Shown here piece by piece: positions 40,680 to 53,742 of a DNA stretch of 64,000 nt. Positions within the stretch are counted from its first letter, which is position 1. Every line of letters starts with the position of its first letter. A program made the position numbers and the translations under genes. Origin of the DNA: Enterobacter mori. Lineage in GTDB: Bacteria > Pseudomonadota > Gammaproteobacteria > Enterobacterales > Enterobacteriaceae. The notes beneath the pieces were generated by a model. That model was given only the letters and a program-made list of their open reading frames with translations. It was not told the origin of the DNA and searched no databases. The DNA lies in assembly GCF_025244905.1 (NCBI RefSeq), contig NZ_CP104285.1, positions 4,712,001 to 4,776,000 of the forward strand. Direction: 5' to 3'.

Positions 40680-40748
40680 GGCGGGTGGCGCTACGCTTAC
40701 CCGCCCTACGATTGAGTAGGCCTGATAAGGCGTAGCCGTCATCAGGCA
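40680..40748. repeat. BIME: REP pair between glmU and glmS
   Basis: GGCGGGTGGCGCTACGC ... CCCTAC, then TAGGCCTGATAAGGCG ... CATCAGGCA. The two halves are of different REP subtype: the first pairs CGGGT with ACCCG, the second CCTGAT with ATCAGG. Confidence 0.8.
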
Positions 40749-40898
40749 AACCCGGGTGAGGAGATAAATATATATCTTCCCCCACAAGCAGTACCCATAA
40801 AAATAACCCCACTCTCTACAAGGCTCGGGGCGCCCGAAAAGGGCAAATACAGGTCAGCGACAACGCAGGCATCATGCCTAAATTCGGAATCTAAAATT

Positions 40899-42728
40899 AT
40901 GTGTGGAATTGTTGGCGCAGTTGCGCAGCGTGATATTGCTGAAATCCTTCTCGAAGGTTTACGTCGTCTGGAATACCGTGGTTACGACTCTGCCGGTCTG
41001 GCAGTGGTGGATGCAGAAGGTCATATGACCCGTCTGCGTCGTCTCGGTAAAGTGCAAATGCTGGCTCAGGCCGCGGAAGAGCATCCGCTGCACGGTGGTA
41101 CCGGTATTGCACATACCCGCTGGGCGACGCACGGCGAACCGTCAGAAGGCAACGCTCACCCGCATGTGTCTGAACACATCGTGGTCGTGCACAACGGCAT
41201 TATCGAAAACCACGAACCGCTGCGCGAAGAACTGAAAGCGCGCGGCTACACCTTCGTCTCTGAAACTGACACCGAAGTGATTGCTCACCTGGTGCACTGG
41301 GAGCTGGAGCAGGGCGGCACGCTGCGTGAAGCGGTACTGCGCGCCATTCCTCAGCTGCGCGGTGCGTACGGTACGGTGATCATGGATTCCCGCGATCCGT
41401 CTACGCTGCTGGCTGCGCGTTCCGGTAGCCCGATGGTTATCGGTCTGGGCATGGGTGAAAACTTTATCGCCTCCGATCAGCTGGCGCTCCTGCCGGTTAC
41501 CCGTCGCTTTATCTTCCTTGAAGAGGGTGATATCGCGGAAGTGACCCGTCGCAGCGTAACCGTATTCGATACCAGGGGCGAGCAGGTGAAACGTCAGGAG
41601 ATCGAATCTAACCTGCAGTACGATGCGGGCGACAAAGGCGCGTACCGTCACTACATGCAGAAAGAGATTTACGAGCAGCCAAACGCCATCAAAAACACCC
41701 TGACCGGGCGCATCAGCCACGGTGAAGTGGATCTGAGCGAGCTGGGCGCAAACGCCAACGAACTGCTCGGCAAGGTTGAGCATATTCAGATCGTGGCCTG
41801 CGGCACCTCCTACAACTCCGGTATGGTCTCTCGCTACTGGTTTGAATCCCTGGCGGGCGTGCCGTGCGATGTGGAAATCGCGTCTGAATTCCGCTATCGC
41901 AAATCCGCGGTGCGTCGTAACAGCCTGATGATCACCCTTTCACAGTCTGGCGAAACGGCGGACACGCTGGCCGCGCTGCGTCTGTCTAAAGAGTTGGGTT
42001 ACCTGGGATCGCTGGCCATCTGTAACGTCCCGGGCTCTTCCCTGGTGCGTGAATCCGATCTGGCGCTGATGACCAAAGCGGGTACCGAAATCGGCGTGGC
42101 TTCCACCAAAGCGTTTACTACTCAGCTGACCGTTCTGCTGATGCTGGTGGCGAAGCTGGCGCGTCTGAAAGGTGAAGATGCCTCTGTTGAGCACGACATC
42201 GTTCACGGCCTGCAGGCGCTGCCGAGCCGTATTGAGCAGATGCTCTCCCAGGACAAACGCATTGAAGCGCTGGCGGAAGATTTCTCTGACAAACATCACG
42301 CGCTGTTCCTGGGCCGTGGCGACCAGTACCCCATTGCGCTGGAAGGCGCGCTGAAGCTGAAAGAGATCTCCTACATCCACGCTGAAGCCTATGCGGCAGG
42401 CGAGCTGAAACACGGCCCGCTGGCGCTGATTGACGCGGATATGCCGGTTATCGTTGTGGCACCTAACAACGAACTGCTGGAAAAACTGAAATCCAACATC
42501 GAAGAAGTACGCGCCCGCGGCGGTGTCCTGTACGTCTTTGCCGACAAGGATGCCGGTTTTGTCAGCAACGACAACATGCACATCATCGAGATGCCGCATG
42601 TAGAAGAGGTGATTGCGCCGATCTTCTACACCGTTCCGCTGCAGCTGCTGGCTTATCACGTGGCGCTGATCAAAGGCACCGACGTTGACCAGCCGCGTAA
42701 CCTGGCGAAATCGGTAACGGTGGAATAA
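40899..42728 (+). CDS. glmS: Glutamine-fructose-6-phosphate aminotransferase (isomerizing) GlmS
   Basis: A 609-aa (E. coli 609) enzyme that makes glucosamine-6-phosphate, the first step to UDP-GlcNAc. Cys1 of the glutaminase domain is exposed by Met removal ([12 protein letters not shown]). Two SIS domains follow, with [17 protein letters not shown] and [10 protein letters not shown]. In E. coli the glmUS transcript is cut and the glmS half is activated by the small RNA GlmZ pairing in its leader. The leader here (40749-40898) has a weak ribosome site before ATG, which fits such control (inference). Confidence 0.97.
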   Translation: MCGIVGAVAQRDIAEILLEGLRRLEYRGYDSAGLAVVDAEGHMTRLRRLGKVQMLAQAAEEHPLHGGTGIAHTRWATHGEPSEGNAHPHVSEHIVVVHNGIIENHEPLREELKARGYTFVSETDTEVIAHLVHWELEQGGTLREAVLRAIPQLRGAYGTVIMDSRDPSTLLAARSGSPMVIGLGMGENFIASDQLALLPVTRRFIFLEEGDIAEVTRRSVTVFDTRGEQVKRQEIESNLQYDAGDKGAYRHYMQKEIYEQPNAIKNTLTGRISHGEVDLSELGANANELLGKVEHIQIVACGTSYNSGMVSRYWFESLAGVPCDVEIASEFRYRKSAVRRNSLMITLSQSGETADTLAALRLSKELGYLGSLAICNVPGSSLVRESDLALMTKAGTEIGVASTKAFTTQLTVLLMLVAKLARLKGEDASVEHDIVHGLQALPSRIEQMLSQDKRIEALAEDFSDKHHALFLGRGDQYPIALEGALKLKEISYIHAEAYAAGELKHGPLALIDADMPVIVVAPNNELLEKLKSNIEEVRARGGVLYVFADKDAGFVSNDNMHIIEMPHVEEVIAPIFYTVPLQLLAYHVALIKGTDVDQPRNLAKSVTVE

Positions 42729-42747
42729 TAGTCCGCTTATTTTCCTT

Positions 42748-42777
42748 AAAGCCTTAGCCCTATGCTAAGGCTTTTTT
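42748..42777 (+). terminator. Terminator of glmS
   Basis: AAAGCCTTAGC and GCTAAGGCTTTTTT form a perfect stem with a four-base loop and a T run. Confidence 0.92.
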
Positions 42778-42836
42778 ATTTCCTCATAAATATAATCTGA
42801 AAAATAAAAGCTGCTTTTTCTTCTCATACACGTTTG

Positions 42837-42865
42837 TTGTAAAGTTTAAATACATGCGAAATAAT
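42837..42865 (+). promoter_or_regulatory. Candidate promoter of the fimbrial operon
   Basis: TTGTAA (42837-42842), a 17-base spacer and AATAAT (42860-42865) in the very AT-rich 275-base region before the pilin gene. Other weak matches exist, so this is one candidate only. The AT-richness suggests H-NS silencing (inference). Confidence 0.35.
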
Positions 42866-42994
42866 ATTAAATCAGACCGAATGTTTTATTTGTTTATTCT
42901 ATTATTCCTCCTTAAATAATACTCCTTTAATAATATAATTTTATTTCTTGCTGAATTTAATTTTATTTGTATTATGTCGCCTGAACGCAAGTTC

Positions 42995-43014
42995 CATGAT
43001 TTATTTAAATCATG
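42995..43014. promoter_or_regulatory. Perfect 9+2+9 inverted repeat before the pilin gene
   Basis: CATGATTTATTTAAATCATG, 40 bases before the pilin ATG and probably in the mRNA leader. It could be a regulator site or an RNA hairpin close to the ribosome site. No second copy is seen nearby, so it is not evidence of an invertible promoter switch. Confidence 0.4.
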
Positions 43015-43054
43015 AATGTAATAGATGGATTTATTAATTTAATGGCGGAGTACT

Positions 43055-43636
43055 ATGAAACGTAATATTTTTACAGGGATTTTGGCGCTTTCTTCACTGT
43101 TTTTAGCTAATCAGGTTATCGCATCTGACGGTATTGTACACTTCCGTGGCGAAGTGGTGGATACCACATGTGAAGTCACTTCAGATACGGCTGGACAGAC
43201 GGTGAATATCGGTAAGGTGGGTAAAACCGCTTTCACGGGTATTGACTCTACGGCATCGGTAAAAGATTTTCATATCCGACTAGAAAAATGCCCTACCACA
43301 TACACTCAGGCTGCCGTTCGCTTTGATGGTACTGAAGACAGAAATACTATCGGTAAAGGCTATCTTGCCATCGGTACGCCTGTGGCGGGAGAAACGGGCA
43401 CTGACGGTACCTTCACCGGTGGAGAAACCGCTGTCGCAGCAACAGGTGTGGCGATTAAATTATACAACCTGAAGGATGATACTCCCGTCCCGCTGTACGG
43501 CAATTCTGCTTATAGCCCTATTGCCTCCGGGAATGCAGATTTAGGCTTCAAAGCGAAATATGTGCAAACCCTTGCTACGGTCACGCCGGGTACAGCTAAC
43601 GCTGATTCTCAGTTTACTATCGAATACCTGAAATAA
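43055..43636 (+). CDS. Major fimbrial subunit (type 1-like pilin)
   Basis: A 193-aa chaperone-usher pilin. The signal peptide MKRNIFTGILALSSLFLANQ ends near VIA (residue 23). The mature part starts SDGIVHFRGEVVDTTCEV, typical of type 1-like pilins, with the conserved disulfide pair Cys39-Cys79 and a C-terminal beta-zipper tail ending TIEYLK with a penultimate-region Tyr. Its place between glmS and pstS matches the lpf2 cluster of some E. coli, but I cannot assign a named fimbria. First gene of a four-gene operon, separated from the chaperone gene by a hairpin that may reduce read-through and leave the pilin in excess. Confidence 0.88.
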   Translation: MKRNIFTGILALSSLFLANQVIASDGIVHFRGEVVDTTCEVTSDTAGQTVNIGKVGKTAFTGIDSTASVKDFHIRLEKCPTTYTQAAVRFDGTEDRNTIGKGYLAIGTPVAGETGTDGTFTGGETAVAATGVAIKLYNLKDDTPVPLYGNSAYSPIASGNADLGFKAKYVQTLATVTPGTANADSQFTIEYLK

Positions 43637-43657
43637 TATCACCCCGTACACTCTGTT

Positions 43658-43690
43658 GAGCCTGATGGCTGCCCTTTTTCTACCAGGCTC
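43658..43690 (+). terminator. Hairpin after the pilin gene (partial terminator)
   Basis: GAGCCTG (43658-43664) pairs with CAGGCTC (43684-43690), followed by TTTAT. The T tract is short, so partial read-through is expected. This is common between the major pilin and the assembly genes. Confidence 0.55.
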
Positions 43691-43710
43691 TTTATATAAA
43701 GGATTATTTT

Positions 43711-44391
43711 GTGATAAGAGTGTTTTTCGGCGTGCTTATGACGCTGTGGCTGGCCTTTTTTTCATGTTTCTCAACCGCGGGTATTATTATTGGTGGAACG
43801 CGTGTTATCTATTCCAGTGATAAATCCGATGCGACCATTTCGGTTCGTAACAATGATAATACGCTGCCGTATTTGATTCAGACATGGGTTGATCCTTTCG
43901 AAAGTCGCAATCAACCTTCACCGCCTTTTACCGTTATTCCTCCGGTTTCCCGGCTAGAGCCACAGCAGGAAAAAATTCTGCGGATTATGAAAGTCAAAGG
44001 AACACTGCCTGCCGATCGCGAATCCGTCTTTTGGCTGAACGTGAAAAATATTCCGCCTTCGGGTAACAGCCCAAACCGGCTGGAAATCGCCATCAAAACG
44101 CGCATCAAACTCTTCTGGCGTCCAGCTGCGCTCAAGGTCACACCGGAAACTGCCGCGCCAAAAGTCACCTGGCATACCGAAGGCGGTTTTTTAGTTGTGC
44201 ATAATCCCAGTGCCATTCACGTCAACGTGATGAATGTGACGGTCGACGGGAAGGATGTGCCTTTGAATATTATCCGCCCGTTTGAAACGCTTCGTCTTCC
44301 GCTGCCTGCGGGAACGTCCGGTCATAGCATGGTCTGGCGCTACGTCAATGACTACGGCGGCATCAGTAACGCTATTGCGCTTACCCTCTGA
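43711..44391 (+). CDS. Periplasmic fimbrial chaperone (PapD/FimC family)
   Basis: A 226-aa protein with a signal peptide (about residues 1-23, LWLAFFSCFSTAG) and two Ig-like domains. Family signatures are GGTRVIYSSDKSDATISV, RLEPQQEKILRIM and LPADRESVFWLNVKNIPP; the subunit-binding Arg and Lys are in GGTRVIY and IKTRIKLFWRP. It caps pilins by donor-strand complementation and hands them to the usher. The start is GTG at 43711 with AAGGA seven bases before. It reads into the usher gene 20 bases on. Confidence 0.9.
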   Translation: MIRVFFGVLMTLWLAFFSCFSTAGIIIGGTRVIYSSDKSDATISVRNNDNTLPYLIQTWVDPFESRNQPSPPFTVIPPVSRLEPQQEKILRIMKVKGTLPADRESVFWLNVKNIPPSGNSPNRLEIAIKTRIKLFWRPAALKVTPETAAPKVTWHTEGGFLVVHNPSAIHVNVMNVTVDGKDVPLNIIRPFETLRLPLPAGTSGHSMVWRYVNDYGGISNAIALTL

Positions 44392-44411
44392 TCATCGGGA
44401 TATCCTGGCAA

Positions 44412-46940
44412 ATGGCCTCCTCACCGCTCGTAAAACTCCTGATGATCTCAGGGATATTCTTTTCTGCTGCGAAAATGTCTGCGGCAAAGGATCTGTTTAA
44501 TCCCGCCTTGCTGGAGATCGATCGTCCCGTTGATGTGGACATCAGCCAGTTCAACCGGGCAAACAGCCTGCCTGCCGGGGATTACAAGGTCGATATTTTT
44601 GTTAACGGTAAGCGTATTGAACAACGCGTCGTGACGTTTGTTCAGGATAATGCAGAGGCGGAAATCACTCCCTGTTTTGTGGATGCGAAAAGCGTCCTGG
44701 CCACGTTTGGCGTAAAAGTTGAAGCGGTAAAGGCGCTGGCAGAGATCGACGAGAAGCAGTGTATCCGTCCTGCGGCGGTGATAGAGGGAGCGACCTCGAC
44801 GTTTAATACGGATGAACTGGCCCTCAATCTGACCATCCCGCAGATTTATATTGATGCCGCTGCCCATGATGCGATAAGCCCTTCCCGCTGGAATGAAGGC
44901 ATTAACGCGTTGATGGTGAATTATGATTTTTCAGGCTCTGAAACGCTTCGCGACGATGACGGTGATGACGAGGCGTTTTACTACCTCAACCTGCGCAATG
45001 GAATAAACGTGGGGGCATGGCGCCTGCGTAACTACAGTACCCTCAATATCAGCAACGGGCAGTCAGCCTATGACACTATAAGCACCTACGCCGAGCGGAA
45101 TATTGCCGCGCTTCGTAGCCAGGTGATGATTGGAGATACGTTTACCGCCAGCGATGTGTTTGACAGCACGCAGCTTCGCGGCGTGCGGCTCTACACGGAT
45201 AACGACATGCTTCCCGCCAGCCAGAACGGGTTTGCTCCGGTGGTTCGCGGCGTGGCAAAAAGTAACGCCACCGTCATCGTCAGGCAGAATGGGTATGTCA
45301 TTTATCAATCAGCCGTTCCGCCGGGCGCCTTTTCGCTGACCGATCTTAATACTACCCACTCAGGCGGCGATCTGGATGTCACCATCAAAGAAGAGGACGG
45401 CAGCGAACAACGCTTCACGCAGCCCTATGCGTCGTTAGCCATACTGAAGCGCGAGGGACAGACCGATGTGGATATCAGCGCGGGTGAGTTGCGCGACCAA
45501 CATGCTTTCACGCCGGACGTGTTTCAGGCTCAGCTGCTGCGCGGTCTGCCGTGGGGATTAACGCTGTACGGCGGCATGCAGCTGGCGCAGGATTATCGCG
45601 CTGCTGCGCTCGGAGTCGGCAAGGATATGGGGTCGCTGGGCGCACTCTCCTTTGACGTCACCCACGCAGCCGCCTGGTTCGACGAGAACGATAATGAACA
45701 GGGGCAGTCTTATCGTTTCCTCTATTCAAAACGCTTTGATGATACCGACACGACGCTCCGGCTGGTGGGTTACCGGTACTCGACGGAAGGGTACTACACG
45801 CTGAATGAGTGGGCTTCACGCCAGAATAACCAAAGCGATTTCTGGGCCACCGGTAACCGACGCAGTCGTCTGGAAGGCACGTGGACCCAAACTTTCGGCG
45901 AAGGTATGGGCAACCTCTATCTGACGTTGAGCCGCCAGCAGTACTGGAAGACGGACGCTGTCGAACGACTGGTGCAATTCGGCTACAGCAACAGCTGGCG
46001 TTCTATCTCCTGGAACCTCTCCTGGAACTATTCGGATTCTGCCACCACTTCCAGCGGCCGCCAGGATGCCGATAGCACCTCCTCAGAAAGCGAGCAGATC
46101 TTCATGTTCTCCGTGTCAGTTCCTCTATCCGGCTGGCTCAGCAACAGCTACATCTCGTATAGCGCGACGCAAAATAACCACGGTAAAGGGATGCATCAGG
46201 TTGGCGTAAACGGTACGGCGCTCGAAGGACATAACCTCTCTTATAACATTCAGCAATCCTGGGATGCTGATGAACGAGAGAGCAACGGCAGTGCAGGACT
46301 TGGGTATGACGGAACATACGGCTCGGCGAATGCCAGCTATGACTATAGCCGGGAATCAGAGCGCCTTAACTATGGTGTGAAAGGTGGCATTCTGGCACAC
46401 AGCGAAGGGATCACTTTTTCCCAGGAGCTGGGTGAGACCGTCGCGCTGATTAAAGCCCCCGGAGCCGCCGGTCTTGAGCTGGAAAACGCAGGTGGCATCG
46501 CCACTGACTGGCGGGGTTACACCGTACAGACGCAGCTCAACCCCTACGATGAAAACCGTGTCGCTTTCGACAGTGATTACTTCGCCAAAGCTAACGTCGA
46601 GCTTGATAACAGCGTCCTTACCCTGGTGCCCACGCGTGGCGCCGTGGTGAAGGCTGAATTTGTTACGCACGTTGGCTATCGCATCTTGTTTAACGTTCGT
46701 CAGGCGAATGGACAACCCGTCCCCTTTGGCGCGATGGCATCCGCGGAGCTTGAGTCCGGCAGCGTGACCGGCATTGTCGGGGATAACGGCGATGTCTACC
46801 TTTCCGGTATGCCGGAAGAAGGTACGTTTTCACTGAACTGGGGAAAGGGAAATGCCAGTCGCTGCACGGTGCATTACCACATTAACAAGCCGACAGGTGT
46901 CGAGCTGGTTCAGACAACGGCAGTTTGCCAACAGGGATAG
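44412..46940 (+). CDS. Outer-membrane fimbrial usher (FimD/PapC family)
   Basis: An 842-aa usher. The signal peptide ends near MSA (residue 24) and is followed by DLFNPALLEIDRPVDVDISQF and LPAGDYKVDIFVNG of the N-terminal chaperone-binding domain. A 24-strand beta barrel with plug follows, and two C-terminal domains end GVELVQTTAVCQQG with paired Cys. Length and order are normal for FimD-type ushers. It forms the secretion pore and assembly platform. The stop is four bases before the adhesin start. Confidence 0.9.
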   Translation: MASSPLVKLLMISGIFFSAAKMSAAKDLFNPALLEIDRPVDVDISQFNRANSLPAGDYKVDIFVNGKRIEQRVVTFVQDNAEAEITPCFVDAKSVLATFGVKVEAVKALAEIDEKQCIRPAAVIEGATSTFNTDELALNLTIPQIYIDAAAHDAISPSRWNEGINALMVNYDFSGSETLRDDDGDDEAFYYLNLRNGINVGAWRLRNYSTLNISNGQSAYDTISTYAERNIAALRSQVMIGDTFTASDVFDSTQLRGVRLYTDNDMLPASQNGFAPVVRGVAKSNATVIVRQNGYVIYQSAVPPGAFSLTDLNTTHSGGDLDVTIKEEDGSEQRFTQPYASLAILKREGQTDVDISAGELRDQHAFTPDVFQAQLLRGLPWGLTLYGGMQLAQDYRAAALGVGKDMGSLGALSFDVTHAAAWFDENDNEQGQSYRFLYSKRFDDTDTTLRLVGYRYSTEGYYTLNEWASRQNNQSDFWATGNRRSRLEGTWTQTFGEGMGNLYLTLSRQQYWKTDAVERLVQFGYSNSWRSISWNLSWNYSDSATTSSGRQDADSTSSESEQIFMFSVSVPLSGWLSNSYISYSATQNNHGKGMHQVGVNGTALEGHNLSYNIQQSWDADERESNGSAGLGYDGTYGSANASYDYSRESERLNYGVKGGILAHSEGITFSQELGETVALIKAPGAAGLELENAGGIATDWRGYTVQTQLNPYDENRVAFDSDYFAKANVELDNSVLTLVPTRGAVVKAEFVTHVGYRILFNVRQANGQPVPFGAMASAELESGSVTGIVGDNGDVYLSGMPEEGTFSLNWGKGNASRCTVHYHINKPTGVELVQTTAVCQQG

Positions 46941-46944
46941 CGCA

Positions 46945-48021
46945 ATGAAATTCGGTTCGAAAAGGCTGTTTGTTGTAATGACGCTTTTGTTCAGTACGTG
47001 GAGCAAGGCTGCGCTTGCGGGGGATGGGATCTGCCATGCAGTGGGTGGAACCTATCTCTACAATCTGAATGTGAATAATCAGCAAATACCCGCTGATAAA
47101 AATAAAGCGGGTATGGAGATAAGAGATCTAAAAACACTTTCGTCACCGAGCACTTATAAAGTTCAGTGTAATTGCCTTGGTCGCTATACCACCACATTTC
47201 GGAGTATCTACTATACGGCTACCTCGCCTTTGAACATGGATACGACAAGAGACGGCTACACTTACAATACATTGAATGAAAATCTGAGTATTGCCACTTC
47301 GATCCATGTACTGGGCCGTGAATTCATCCCCGTTCCCTTTTCTGCGGAACCAAATCGCGTGACCTCAGGTATGTACTGCTATGCGGATGGAGAAGAAGGC
47401 AGCCAGGCGATACTGGATACGGGATCGGAGATCAAGCTGTCGTTTCTGGTTAACAAACCTTTTATCGGCAAAGTGACGGTACCGGGCACCGTCGTCGCGG
47501 ATCTGTACGGCGGAATAGACGAGCAATCCTCTTTAGCGAGTACCGACAAGCTGGCCGAAATTCGTATTTCAGGTGATATCGTCGCGCCGCAAAACTGTGA
47601 GATTGCGGCGGGGCAGTCGCTGGAGATCGATTTTGGTAAGATCCCTGCCACGGCGTTTTCTGCGGTGCAGGGCACGCCCGTTTCCAGCCACAAGGTGACC
47701 AAAACCATCCTCGTCCAGTGCACCGGAATAAGGGATGAAAATATCGTCTACTCCTCCCTTCATGCCGACCCGGTTGACTCCAGCGCCACAATGATGAAAG
47801 TGAACGGTAACGATGATGTCGGGATTGTCATTTATGACAAGGCCGACCGCGCGGTGAATGTGAACGGCGGCAGCATGAGTATGGACAGGGGGGCGAACAA
47901 TCAGGGGGCAGAAACCAACTCGCTGACGTTTTCCGCGGCGCCAGCCAGTGCGACAGGCGCTCAGCCCAGGCCGGGGACCTTTGACGCCTACGCCACTATC
48001 ACGCTGGAGATCGCCAACTGA
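46945..48021 (+). CDS. Fimbrial tip adhesin, two-domain type
   Basis: A 358-aa protein. The signal peptide ends after AALA (residue 25). The N-terminal part (about 26-200) has four Cys (GDGICHAVGG, VQCNCLG, MYCYADG) and should be the receptor-binding domain; it resembles nothing I can name. The C-terminal part (about 205-358) is pilin-like (GDIVAPQNCEIAAGQSLEID; CTG; ending AYATITLEIAN). Length and last position in the operon fit a tip adhesin. The start at 46945 is chosen because it directly precedes a clear signal peptide; the longer frame overlaps the usher. Receptor unknown. Confidence 0.8.
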   Translation: MKFGSKRLFVVMTLLFSTWSKAALAGDGICHAVGGTYLYNLNVNNQQIPADKNKAGMEIRDLKTLSSPSTYKVQCNCLGRYTTTFRSIYYTATSPLNMDTTRDGYTYNTLNENLSIATSIHVLGREFIPVPFSAEPNRVTSGMYCYADGEEGSQAILDTGSEIKLSFLVNKPFIGKVTVPGTVVADLYGGIDEQSSLASTDKLAEIRISGDIVAPQNCEIAAGQSLEIDFGKIPATAFSAVQGTPVSSHKVTKTILVQCTGIRDENIVYSSLHADPVDSSATMMKVNGNDDVGIVIYDKADRAVNVNGGSMSMDRGANNQGAETNSLTFSAAPASATGAQPRPGTFDAYATITLEIAN

Positions 48022-48027
48022 ATAAAC

Positions 48028-48054
48028 ACAGGGGCGAAATATTTCCGCCCCTGT
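48028..48054 (+). terminator. Hairpin after the fimbrial operon
   Basis: ACAGGGGCG pairs with CGCCCCTGT, seven bases after the adhesin stop. No T run follows, so it may be a weak or Rho-aided terminator. Confidence 0.5.
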
Positions 48055-48169
48055 TACATATTACAGTCATTGTCATTTTTTACATTCTGAACCACACTTC
48101 CTTTCATAACGCTGCATTGCGAAAAATAAAATCATGTTTTTATTCATGAGGTTAAAGTGCATGCGTGCA

Positions 48170-48226
48170 TTGTCATAAAACTGTCATAATTCGTACATTT
48201 ATCTGTCACCTGTTTGTCCTATTTTG
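48170..48226 (+). promoter_or_regulatory. pstS promoter with two Pho boxes
   Basis: TTGTCATAAAACTGTCATA (48170-48188) and CGTACATTTATCTGTCACC (48192-48210) match the PhoB box, with TGTCA-type half sites 11 bases apart and the boxes 22 bases apart. The -10 region TATTTTG follows at about 48220. There is no -35 box because PhoB replaces it. Phosphate starvation should switch on the whole operon. Confidence 0.9.
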
Positions 48227-48244
48227 CTCATCGTAGCCACTTAA

Positions 48245-49318
<1,074 letters not shown>

Positions 49319-49338
49319 TTTAGCATTCTGACGAAAAT

Positions 49339-49410
49339 GGCGGGTGGCGCTTACGCTTACCCGCCCTACGGTTCCGACTGTAGGCCGGGTAAGCGTAAGC
49401 GCCACCCGGC
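49339..49410. repeat. BIME: REP pair between pstS and pstC
   Basis: GGCGGGTGGCGCTTACGC ... CCCTAC and TAGGCCGGGTAAGCGTAAGC ... CCCGGC in opposite orientation. Placed inside the operon, it should stabilise pstS mRNA over pstCAB. Confidence 0.85.
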
Positions 49411-49441
49411 GATTTCGTAAACGCGTTTAACAGAAGAGTAA

Positions 49442-51294
<1,853 letters not shown>

Positions 51295-51329
51295 ATTTTT
51301 ACGGCGCGGCAGCTCGCGGCGCCGAATGA

Positions 51330-52115
<786 letters not shown>

Positions 52116-52141
52116 TTTGCCTTAGTGCATGTGGAGAAACC

Positions 52142-52867
52142 ATGGACAACCTCAATCTTAATAAACACATTTCCGGCCAGTTCAACGCAGAGCTGGAAAG
52201 CATTCGCACCCAGGTGATGACCATGGGCGGCATGGTCGAGCAGCAGCTTTCTGATGCAATTACGGCGATGCACAACCAGGACAGCGAGCTGGCAAAGCGC
52301 GTCATTGAAGGCGACAAAAACGTCAACATGATGGAAGTGGCTATCGACGAAGCCTGCGTACGCATTATCGCGAAACGCCAGCCGACGGCGAGCGATCTGC
52401 GTCTGGTGATGGCGATCATTAAAACTATCGCCGAGCTGGAGCGTATTGGTGACGTTGCGGATAAAATCTGCCGCACTGCGCTGGAGAAGTTCTCCCAACA
52501 GCACCAGCCGCTGCTGGTGAGCCTGGAGTCGCTGGGCCGCCACACCGTGCAGATGCTGCACGACGTGCTGGATGCCTTTGCGCGTATGGATCTGGACGAA
52601 GCGGTGCGTATCTACCGTGAAGACAAGAAAGTCGACCAGGAGTATGAAGGCATCGTGCGTCAGCTGATGACCTACATGATGGAAGATTCACGTACCATCC
52701 CAAGCGTGCTCACCGCGCTGTTCTGCGCGCGCTCTATCGAGCGTATCGGTGACCGCTGCCAGAATATTTGCGAATACATCTTCTACTTCGTGAAAGGTCA
52801 GGATTTCCGTCACGTGGGCGGCGACGAGCTGGACAAACTGCTGGCGGGTAAAGATCCGAAAGAGTGA
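52142..52867 (+). CDS. phoU: Phosphate signalling and transport regulator PhoU
   Basis: A 241-aa (E. coli 241) protein of two three-helix bundles with metal-binding motifs in each half ([13 protein letters not shown] and [14 protein letters not shown]). It links PstB to the PhoR kinase and restrains the Pho response. The start [13 protein letters not shown] at 52142 matches E. coli; the extension from 52112 would overlap pstB and is rejected. Confidence 0.97.
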
Positions 52868-52874
52868 CGTTTGT

Positions 52875-52905
52875 GGCGGGTGGCGCTAGCGCTTACCCGC
52901 CCTAC
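52875..52905. repeat. Single REP unit after phoU
   Basis: GGCGGGTGGCGCTAGCGC ... TTACCCGCCCTAC, between phoU and the end of yieH. Confidence 0.75.
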
Positions 52906-52911
52906 GTTAAC

Positions 52912-53577
52912 TTAACGCGTAATATTCCACCCGCGCGCCTTCCACAGTTCCGGCAACTGCGCCAGATCGGTAAAGGTCGTCACGTTTGGATGCTCGATCG
53001 GCTTGTTGTGCGGGTCGGCGCAGAAGTAAAACACCTCCATGCCCGCATCAATCCCCGACTGCGCACCCGCAGACGAATCATCCACCAGAATGCAGTTCTC
53101 TACGTTGACGTCCATCGCTTTCGCTGCATGGAACATCAGCGCCGGGTCTGGCTTCCAGCGCTGGATATCGTAGCCGCTGAACAGTTTTTCCGGGAAATGG
53201 TGCAACATATCAAGCTTGCCCAGCGAGTGCTGCATTTTGCTGACCGGGCCGTTAGAGACCACGCAGATTGGCACCGTCATCGCATCCAGCAGCGCATTTG
53301 CACCTGCGATAACCTCCAGCTCGGAGTCGAACAGGCGTGCGACCTCGGCGCGGTACACCGGTTCCAGATCGGCTTTCGCCAGATCCACCCCGTGCTCTTC
53401 GTTAATGATGTCGATGATCTCGTACAGCTTCACGCCCTTAAAGCGTTTGAACACCTCTTCGAGATCGAGCGTAATGCCAAATTCCTGGAACATGGCAACA
53501 TACGCGCGGGAACAAATGACCTCACTGTCGACCAGCGTTCCGTCGCAGTCGAAAAATACCGCTTCAATTCCGGACAT
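52912..53577 (-). CDS. yieH: HAD-family phosphatase YieH (6-phosphogluconate phosphatase)
   Basis: A 221-aa (E. coli 221) HAD phosphatase. Motif I is FFDCDGTLVDSE (the nucleophile is the first Asp), motif II VVSNG, motif III Lys in QRWKPDP and motif IV ILVDDSSAG. E. coli YieH acts on 6-phosphogluconate and related sugars in vitro. The start MSGIEAVFFD at 53577 is preferred; the six-codon extension starts inside its Shine-Dalgarno region. In E. coli K-12 the bgl and cbr genes lie between phoU and yieH; here they are absent. Confidence 0.93.
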   Translation of the reverse strand: MSGIEAVFFDCDGTLVDSEVICSRAYVAMFQEFGITLDLEEVFKRFKGVKLYEIIDIINEEHGVDLAKADLEPVYRAEVARLFDSELEVIAGANALLDAMTVPICVVSNGPVSKMQHSLGKLDMLHHFPEKLFSGYDIQRWKPDPALMFHAAKAMDVNVENCILVDDSSAGAQSGIDAGMEVFYFCADPHNKPIEHPNVTTFTDLAQLPELWKARGWNITR

Positions 53578-53742
53578 GCCTTTCCCTTTTAACAAGTTTA
53601 ACGTTTACGTACGGCAGTTTAACGAGACGCAATCGTTGCCGTATAAGCAAAATCAATGAAAAAAGTATCTCATAACCGCCACTATTGTCGCATTTTGGTA
53701 TAGGATAGCGACGAATTTTCCCTCCTTGTTCGGAAATTGATG

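Noticed and set aside
42840..43054. Invertible fimbrial promoter (fim switch type)
   Set aside because: Only one palindrome is seen; no pair of inverted repeats some 300 bases apart and no recombinase gene nearby.
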